Positions 58,587 through 64,000 of a stretch of DNA of 64,000 nucleotides are shown here, piece by piece. The DNA comes from an uncultured Chitinophaga sp. (GTDB taxonomy: Bacteria > Bacteroidota > Bacteroidia > Chitinophagales > Chitinophagaceae): the NCBI RefSeq assembly GCF_937898475.1, contig NZ_CALEJS010000016.1:868001-932000 (forward strand). The letters are read 5' to 3'. The notes below the pieces were generated by a model. That model ran no database searches. It saw nothing but the letters and a program-made list of their open reading frames with translations, and was not told where the DNA came from. Both the position numbers and the translations under genes were made by a program. Within the stretch, counting starts at the first letter, position 1. The number at the start of each line of letters is the position of its first letter.

Positions 58587-59519
58587 ATGAGGAAATTCGC
58601 CTTTTTATTACTGCTTAGTAGCAGCTGCGCTTTATTTGGTTACGCACAATCAGGCAAACGCCGCCCGGTCCAGTTGGAGAAAGGCGCCGTAGCAGTGATC
58701 CCTTTCCGCTTATACGGGCATCACATTGTGATCCCTGCCATGGTCTCCGGCCATAAAGATACCCTGCATTTTATTTTCGATACGGGCACCGAAGTGGCTG
58801 TGCTGCACTACGGACTGGCAGACACACTGGGCGTACAAGGCAGGCAGAAAGCAGGCGTTACCGCCACCAATAACCTTATGATAAAGGTGAACACCGCCAC
58901 CCTGAACGTACTATATCTCGATAAAGCCCGCCTGCCATTTCTGAAAGTATATCTTGAGAATATTCCCGAATTCCGTAACGGCTCCCTGAAAATAGATGGC
59001 TTCATCGGGATAGATGTGCTGAAAGCTTATATCGTCAAGATAGATTATGCCCACCGGCAACTGGTGCTATACTCTTTCGGCACTGCGATTCCGGATATTG
59101 CAGGCCTGCAACCCATTCCCTTCCAGATCAATTTTCGCACGCCGGTGATCACCGCTTCCATAGAACTGCCTAACGGGCAGTCCCTGAGAGGTAACTATCA
59201 CCTTACCACCGGCGGCGATTACGGCATCCTCTTTAACTGGCCCTATACTGATAAACACCAGCTTAACCAGCAACTGCCTACACTCAGTACAGACCGGGTG
59301 CAGGATCTGGTCAAAACCTATGACTATGTGAACAGCACCGTTCCTGCTCTCAGTATCTTCTCTTTTCGCCAGCAGAAAGTCCCCATCAGCTACTGCAAAG
59401 ACGTAAACGATGATAGTCCTGTGATGGAAATAGCAGGCGCTATCGGTTACCACGTATGGAAACACTTCTCCGCCGTTATCATCAACTATCCCCAGAAAGA
59501 ATTGTACTTACAGCAGTAA
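58587..59519 (+). CDS. retropepsin-like protein, paralogue lacking the second DTG and PDZ
   Basis: The 310-residue product has a signal peptide and one intact motif FIFDTGTEVAVLHYG near residue 69. The second lobe reads YHLTTGGDYGILF where the neighbour has YFDTGAGMCLL, so the second catalytic Asp is Thr. There is no PDZ domain. It may pair with another lobe, bind peptides, or be inactive. Close spacing suggests an operon with the gene before it. Confidence 0.75.
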   Translation: MRKFAFLLLLSSSCALFGYAQSGKRRPVQLEKGAVAVIPFRLYGHHIVIPAMVSGHKDTLHFIFDTGTEVAVLHYGLADTLGVQGRQKAGVTATNNLMIKVNTATLNVLYLDKARLPFLKVYLENIPEFRNGSLKIDGFIGIDVLKAYIVKIDYAHRQLVLYSFGTAIPDIAGLQPIPFQINFRTPVITASIELPNGQSLRGNYHLTTGGDYGILFNWPYTDKHQLNQQLPTLSTDRVQDLVKTYDYVNSTVPALSIFSFRQQKVPISYCKDVNDDSPVMEIAGAIGYHVWKHFSAVIINYPQKELYLQQ

Positions 59520-59611
59520 AAAGCTGTGATTGACCCGTGGGAATTGTAATTTTAATAACTTGCATTGTTCCCGCTTACGGCGGGATCATCTATATAAACC
59601 AATAAACGAAT

Positions 59612-60856
59612 ATGATCCATTATAATAAATTCAGTCTGGACAATGGTTTACGGGTAATAGTACATGAAGACCACACCACGCCAATGGCGGTGCTGAATGT
59701 ACTGTACGACGTAGGCGCACGCGATGAAGACCCTCAGCGTACCGGTTTTGCCCATCTTTTTGAACATTTGATGTTCGGGGGATCTGTGAACATCCCCGAC
59801 TATGATGAACCGCTGCAAATGGCGGGCGGGGAGAACAACGCCTTTACTACCAACGATCTTACCAACTACTATATAACGCTGCCGGCAGAAAACATTGAAA
59901 CGGCATTCTGGCTGGAAAGCGACCGTATGCTATCGCTGGCCTTCAGCGAAAAAAGCCTGGATGTTCAGCGCAAAGTGGTAAGTGAAGAGTTTAAGGAGCA
60001 CTACATCAACAAGCCCTATGGCGATGTGTGGCATAAGATGCGGGAGCTGGCCTACAGCACGCATCCCTACCGCTGGATGACCATCGGCAAAGAGCTGTCG
60101 CATATTGAGAATGCCACCCTGAAAGATGTGAAAGCCTTTTTCTCCAAACACTACTGCCCTGCCAACGCCATACTGGTGGTAGGGGGCAAGGTGACCACCG
60201 CACAGGTAAAAGCACTGGCACAAAAATGGTTTGGCAATATCCCCTCCGGAGAAAAATATCAGCGCCAGCTGCCCGTAGAACCAAAACAGACTTCCGCACA
60301 CAAGCTGGAGGTAAAAGCAAACGTTCCGCTGGATGCACTGTATAAATGCTATCATATCTATCCACGTGGAGACAAACGCTACTACGCGGCAGACCTTGTT
60401 TCCGATGTACTGGGAGGAGGCAGCTCCAGCCGCCTGCACCAGGTACTGGTAAAAGAAAAAAAGCTGTTCAGCAACATAGAGTGCTACCACTTTGGCAGTA
60501 TAGACGCCGGCCTGCTTACCATTGAAGGTAAACTGGTAAAAGGCGTTAAAATGAAAGATGCGGAAAAGGCCATCCGGGAAGAGCTGGAAAAACTGCAGCA
60601 AACCGTCATTCCCGAACGAGAACTGCAAAAAGTGAAGAACCGGGTAGAAAGTATGCTGGCCTTCGAAGATATGAGCCTGCTGAACCGAGCCAATAACCTG
60701 GCGTTCTATGAACTGCTGGGTGATGCTGCCCTGATGAATACCGAGTTTGATAACTATGAGGCCGTCACCGTAGCAGACATTCACCGCGAAGCCGGTATCA
60801 TCTTTGACGATAGCAATTCCAACACCATCTATTACTACGCAGATAACCAGATATGA
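59612..60856 (+). CDS. M16 family metallopeptidase (catalytic type)
   Basis: M16 peptidases are zinc enzymes of the pitrilysin/MPP family. The 414-residue product has the inverted zinc motif HLFEHLMF (HxxEH) near residues 49-56 and the downstream Glu in the ESDRMLSLAFSEKSLDVQRK region (E about 76 residues on). It begins at the peptidase domain with no signal peptide. It overlaps a partner lacking the motif by four bases, the usual arrangement for a two-subunit enzyme. Substrate unknown. Confidence 0.9.
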   Translation: MIHYNKFSLDNGLRVIVHEDHTTPMAVLNVLYDVGARDEDPQRTGFAHLFEHLMFGGSVNIPDYDEPLQMAGGENNAFTTNDLTNYYITLPAENIETAFWLESDRMLSLAFSEKSLDVQRKVVSEEFKEHYINKPYGDVWHKMRELAYSTHPYRWMTIGKELSHIENATLKDVKAFFSKHYCPANAILVVGGKVTTAQVKALAQKWFGNIPSGEKYQRQLPVEPKQTSAHKLEVKANVPLDALYKCYHIYPRGDKRYYAADLVSDVLGGGSSSRLHQVLVKEKKLFSNIECYHFGSIDAGLLTIEGKLVKGVKMKDAEKAIREELEKLQQTVIPERELQKVKNRVESMLAFEDMSLLNRANNLAFYELLGDAALMNTEFDNYEAVTVADIHREAGIIFDDSNSNTIYYYADNQI

Positions 60857-62136
60857 TCAATAGAAAAATAGCCCCTGCTATCAAGGACGCAGTGGAGTTT
60901 GATATAACACTGAAACCATACGAAAAATTCACGCTGGATAATGGTATACCCGTATACGTTATAAAAGGCGAAGAACAGGATACCCTTCAGCTTGAAATGA
61001 TCTTCTCCGCCGGCAGCTGGTACGAACAGGAAAGCCTTATTGCCGCCGCCACCAACTTCCTCATGAAGAATGGCAGCAGCAGGCATTCAGCGCTTGAGAT
61101 TAACGAAAGCATAGAGTACTACGGCGCTTACCTGAACCGCAACAGCTACCACGAGAACGCTACCTACACACTGCATTGCCTTACCAAACATACGGAAGCC
61201 CTGCTGCCCATACTGCAGGAGGTGCTGCTGGACCCTGTTTTCCCTCCTGAGGAACTGGCCATCTACCAGCAGAATATGAAGCAACGGCTGGCGGTGAACC
61301 TCCAGAAATGCGATTTTGTGGCCAACCGTTTTATTGATAAATACCTCTTCGGAGAATTCCATCCATACGGCCGCATCAGCAGCATGATGGCGTATGATGC
61401 ACTGCAGACAGAAAGCCTGCGCGCCTTCTACCAGAAACATTACACGTACAATAACTGTAAGATATTTGTGGCCGGTAAACTGCCCGCCAACATGATCACC
61501 CTGCTGAACCAGTATTTTGGCAGCACTCCCTGGAACGGTGAAACGCACCTGGTACGTCCCGAACTCCCGGTGCAGATGGCCGATGAGAAAAAGCACCGCA
61601 TCTTTAATGATGAAAACGGGGTGCAGGGCGCGGTGCGTGTGGCCAGGCATTTCCCGAACCGCTACCATCCCGACTTTCCAAAAATGATGGTGCTCAATAC
61701 GATCCTGGGCGGTTATTTCGGCTCTAGGTTGATGAGCAACATACGGGAAGAAAAAGGGTACACGTACGGCATTCATTCCCAGCTCTATAATTTCCGCCAG
61801 ATCAGCGCACTCAATATACAGACCGAAGCAGGCCGCGACGTTTGCGAGGCCACTATCGACGAAGTATATAAAGAGATGATCCGCCTGCAGAACGAGCCGG
61901 TACCAGCAGAAGAACTGAACCTGGTTCGCAACTATATGATAGGCTCTATACTGGGCGACCTTGACGGCGCCTTTCAGCTTATACAACGCTGGAAAAGCCT
62001 GATCCTCAATGATCTGGACGAGCACTATTTCTACAACAATATCAATATCATCAAAACTATTACCGCAGAAGAGCTGCAGCACCTTGCCAAACAATACCTG
62101 TCGCCGGCCGACTTTTACGAACTGGTAGTTATATAA
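60853..62136 (+). CDS. M16 family peptidase-like partner, non-catalytic
   Basis: The 427-residue protein has the same two-domain fold (FTLDNGIPVYVIKGEEQDTL, SAGSWYEQESLIAAATNFLM, and GGYFGSRLMSNIREEKGYTY in the C-terminal lobe). Where HxxEH should be it reads AATNFLMKNG, so it cannot bind zinc. Such subunits help bind substrate in heterodimeric M16 enzymes. It is translationally coupled to the catalytic gene. Confidence 0.9.
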   Translation: MINRKIAPAIKDAVEFDITLKPYEKFTLDNGIPVYVIKGEEQDTLQLEMIFSAGSWYEQESLIAAATNFLMKNGSSRHSALEINESIEYYGAYLNRNSYHENATYTLHCLTKHTEALLPILQEVLLDPVFPPEELAIYQQNMKQRLAVNLQKCDFVANRFIDKYLFGEFHPYGRISSMMAYDALQTESLRAFYQKHYTYNNCKIFVAGKLPANMITLLNQYFGSTPWNGETHLVRPELPVQMADEKKHRIFNDENGVQGAVRVARHFPNRYHPDFPKMMVLNTILGGYFGSRLMSNIREEKGYTYGIHSQLYNFRQISALNIQTEAGRDVCEATIDEVYKEMIRLQNEPVPAEELNLVRNYMIGSILGDLDGAFQLIQRWKSLILNDLDEHYFYNNINIIKTITAEELQHLAKQYLSPADFYELVVI

Positions 62137-62149
62137 GTGGTAATTATCA

Positions 62150-62157
62150 TATCTTTG
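62150..62157 (+). promoter_or_regulatory. TATCTTTG -7 box for the LprI-like gene
   Basis: A perfect TAnnTTTG lies 29 bases before the ATG at 62187 and 13 bases after the stop of the M16 partner gene. Confidence 0.5.
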
Positions 62158-62186
62158 CGGCTCCTATTATCCTAATAGACGAGCCT

Positions 62187-62603
62187 ATGAGAAAATTGCT
62201 ACTCTTCCTGTCCCTGTTGGTAGGCGTCCGCACTTTTGCCCAAACCAGGCGCGCTGCCGTAGACTCCCTGGAAATGAACTACCAGCTTTGCCTGGCTCAA
62301 AGCCGCTATACGTATGGTTGTGCCCTGGAGTATTATCAAAAGATGGATAGTATGCTGGATATTGTTTATCGCCAGCTGTACGCCAGCCTCGATACCACCC
62401 GTCGCCGCAACCTGAAGGTAGACCAGAGCGGCTGGCTGGAAAGAAAAGCATCCTACTTCAAACTGCTGGATACCAGGGTGGAAAAGTTCCGCACCAAAAC
62501 CCTCGCCGGACTGGATGACCAGGCCATCTCTACCGATCAGAAAGCGGCTTACATAAAAGAACGTGTAACGGCCCTGATAAAAAACTACCCGGTAGCAGGC
62601 TGA
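62187..62603 (+). CDS. LprI/DUF1311-like secreted protein
   Basis: The 138-residue product has a signal peptide to about residue 20. The helical repeat of the DUF1311/LprI family follows: MNYQLCLAQSRYTYGCALEY, YRQLYASLDTTRRRNLKVDQ, SGWLERKASYFKL. LprI of Mycobacterium inhibits lysozyme; whether this does is unknown. It contains two Cys that could form a disulfide. It ends one base before the stop of the convergent hydrolase gene. Confidence 0.65.
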   Translation: MRKLLLFLSLLVGVRTFAQTRRAAVDSLEMNYQLCLAQSRYTYGCALEYYQKMDSMLDIVYRQLYASLDTTRRRNLKVDQSGWLERKASYFKLLDTRVEKFRTKTLAGLDDQAISTDQKAAYIKERVTALIKNYPVAG

Positions 62604-63446
62604 TTATTTTATTCCTAGCCCCTGCAGCCAGCTAACGCATAACTCCGGCCAGCTGTTCAGCACCGGGTCTTTCCCTCCAAGGCCATAACCATGACCGCCG
62701 TGGTCATAGACATGCAGTGTGGCGGGCACATGGTGCGCGCGCAATGCATTATAGAACAACAGGCTGTTTTCAACAGGCACTACGTCGTCGTCTGTGGAAT
62801 GTATCAGCATGGTAGGAGGGGTTTGTGCAGTCACCCGGTTTTGTGTGCTCAAAGAGTCTATCATACTGGCAGCAGGCGAAGGTCCCAGCAGCATAGCAGT
62901 ACTGCCTGCATGGCTGTAGGGCGTGTCCATAGTGATCACGGGATACACCAATACTGCGAAAGCCGGTTTAGTATCCGGTTGTATCATGGTAGCCACACAG
63001 GAAGCCAGATGCCCGCCGGCAGAAAAACCGATCACCCCAATCTTACCTGGATCCAGGCCCCAGGTAGCCGCTTTTGACTTTACCATCCGCATGGCCAGCG
63101 TAGCATCGTTATACTGGGCTGGGTACCTTGCGCCCTGCTGGGCTTCATCATTAACGCGGTAGTGCAGTACAATGGCATCATAACCCTTACTGGTAAAGAA
63201 CTGTGCTATTTCTTTGCCTTCATGCCCGTCTGCCAGGAAAGTATAGGCGCCACCGGGTATCACCAGTACGCCGGCCCCGTTCTTAGTGCGGGCGCTGAAA
63301 TGTTCTATATAGGGCGCTTCCTGCACCTTATCCTTTCCGCCTATATGCAGGTTTTTCTGATCGGGATACAGGTAGATCTTTTCCTGTGCTTGTGTACAAT
63401 AAGTAAAGCCCGCCAGCAGAAGGGCCACCAATAGTTTTTTCATCAT
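62604..63446 (-). CDS. secreted alpha/beta hydrolase (BD-FAE-like esterase)
   Basis: From the ATG pair at 63443-63446 the 280-residue product has a signal peptide (MMKKLLVALLLAGFTYC). It has the nucleophile elbow GVIGFSAGGHLAS near 125-137, an oxyanion region VLVIPGGAYTFL, an Asp in HSTDDDVVPVENS and the His in HGGHGYGLGG, the full triad. It resembles Bacteroidota feruloyl or acetyl-xylan esterases (BD-FAE group), so it may remove acyl groups from plant polysaccharide. A longer reading starts with GTG and has no signal peptide at its end. Confidence 0.83.
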   Translation of the reverse strand: MMKKLLVALLLAGFTYCTQAQEKIYLYPDQKNLHIGGKDKVQEAPYIEHFSARTKNGAGVLVIPGGAYTFLADGHEGKEIAQFFTSKGYDAIVLHYRVNDEAQQGARYPAQYNDATLAMRMVKSKAATWGLDPGKIGVIGFSAGGHLASCVATMIQPDTKPAFAVLVYPVITMDTPYSHAGSTAMLLGPSPAASMIDSLSTQNRVTAQTPPTMLIHSTDDDVVPVENSLLFYNALRAHHVPATLHVYDHGGHGYGLGGKDPVLNSWPELCVSWLQGLGIK

Positions 63447-63469
63447 GGAATTATCTGTTTTATGGGTGA

Positions 63470-64000
63470 TCACAATCTCTCCTGGTGTCTCAGCCACCTT
63501 TCGGGTATCTCGTTGTTGCTGGCCAGGAGGTAGTCGCTGTACGCACAGGGCACAAAATCCTTACCGGGCAGCTGCATCCACCAGCGGCCTGTTTTCTTGC
63601 TCTTCAGAAATACGGTGTCAATATCTGCAAAGGCTATATGAAATTCCCAGAAAGCATCCCTTTCTTCCAGCAGCGCTTCCTTGTTCCTGACAGAACGCCC
63701 GTCCATGAAGTACCACAGCATCTGGGCGATCTGTTTGGCGGTGAGCTGACTGGTATCATTAGCCGGACGGTATCCATAAATACCATAAGAGCTGAGTTGT
63801 GTGCTCATACCCGCATAGCGGGAAAGTGCACAGGCCTCTTCGCCGCTGAAACCGTTGGGTGAAAGCGTGTTGGCTGGTGCGTCTGTATGTTTGATAATAT
63901 TGATGTCCAGGCTAAGCAGGTCGGTGTTACGCAATACCGGCTCGACTTCTTCCATGTTCTCTCTTATCTTACCCAGGCGGAAACAGTCAAAGCGCAGTTT
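63470..64000 (-). CDS. arginase/formimidoylglutamase family protein, C-terminal part
   Basis: The frame is open to the right edge, so only the C-terminal 176 residues are visible. RNTDLLSLDINIIKHTDAPA, then NTLSPNGFSGEEACALSRYA match the second metal-ligand region (SLDIN) and the Bacteroidota formimidoylglutamase-like proteins, which end in an extra domain like the KSKKTGRWWMQLPGKDFVPC, AYSDYLLASNNEIPERW segment seen here. The family hydrolyses guanidino compounds using two Mn ions. An internal ATG at 63955 is not the start. It is 23 bases from the hydrolase gene. Confidence 0.8.
   Translation of the reverse strand, partial: KLRFDCFRLGKIRENMEEVEPVLRNTDLLSLDINIIKHTDAPANTLSPNGFSGEEACALSRYAGMSTQLSSYGIYGYRPANDTSQLTAKQIAQMLWYFMDGRSVRNKEALLEERDAFWEFHIAFADIDTVFLKSKKTGRWWMQLPGKDFVPCAYSDYLLASNNEIPERWLRHQERL

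Noticed and set aside
61087..62094. A 335-codon open frame antisense to the second M16 gene
   Set aside because: The plus-strand frame matches the M16 family throughout; the antisense translation has no recognisable pattern.

Overview
The window looks like chromosome of a gliding, polysaccharide-degrading member of the Bacteroidota, most likely a Chitinophaga-type bacterium. The evidence is a SusD remnant, a gliding lipoprotein GldH, BatD/BatE, TonB-type outer-membrane beta-barrel genes, a shortened NusA, the futalosine enzyme MqnC, many lipoboxes, and repeated TAnnTTTG promoter boxes close to start codons, with little Shine-Dalgarno signal. I see no prophage, insertion sequence, CRISPR array or rRNA operon. 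The genus is inferred from gene content, not from a search.

Region 1-9.5 kb is the accessory and partly decaying part. It holds a broken, chimeric SusD gene, an unrecognised lipoprotein, a stand-alone APS kinase, and then the most interesting block (2.77-6.92 kb). That block is an operator and promoter followed by an NrtR-like degenerate Nudix regulator, a NAMPT/NadV-type transferase, a 24-codon stump of the NAD-dependent RNA 2'-phosphotransferase KptA, an ADP-ribosylglycohydrolase and a divergent PRPP-synthetase-like protein. Together these suggest an NAD/ADP-ribose salvage cassette, possibly of the kind that rebuilds NAD from ADP-ribose. A disrupted secreted-protein gene, an M19-type peptidase and a small unplaced ORF follow.

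Region 9.5-29.4 kb is mostly core housekeeping. It has a CAT-anticodon tRNA (probably Ile2), a haem-motif/VCBS lipoprotein, the rimP-nusA-infB operon behind a terminator-like leader, a two-parvulin chaperone, a PurF-type amidotransferase, SixA-like phosphatase, ProC, a solo NUMOD4-HNH protein, DusB, a CPBP protease-DUF2007-CdsA-Psd membrane-lipid group, a cysteine-pair small secreted protein and a YjjG-type phosphatase.

Region 29.4-48.3 kb is rich in signalling and envelope genes. It has batD-batE without batA-C, a LytTR pair whose kinase looks catalytically dead, a yicC-gldH-histidine kinase-regulator operon, an FNR-like regulator with cysteines suited to an Fe-S cluster, and a 645-base gene-free AT-rich stretch with two DnaA boxes. 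LpxD, an NAD-dependent epimerase, a 3-hydroxyacyl-CoA dehydrogenase, PheS, a GAF-LytS kinase and another OmpR-type two-component system follow.

Region 48.3-64 kb carries a large beta-barrel gene behind a phased TTAAC array, a sugar isomerase, an amino-acid permease, an acetyltransferase, a YXXX-rich lipoprotein, MqnC, two retropepsin-like proteins, a catalytic/non-catalytic M16 peptidase pair, an LprI-like protein, an alpha/beta hydrolase and the C-terminal part of an arginase/formimidoylglutamase-family gene cut by the right edge.
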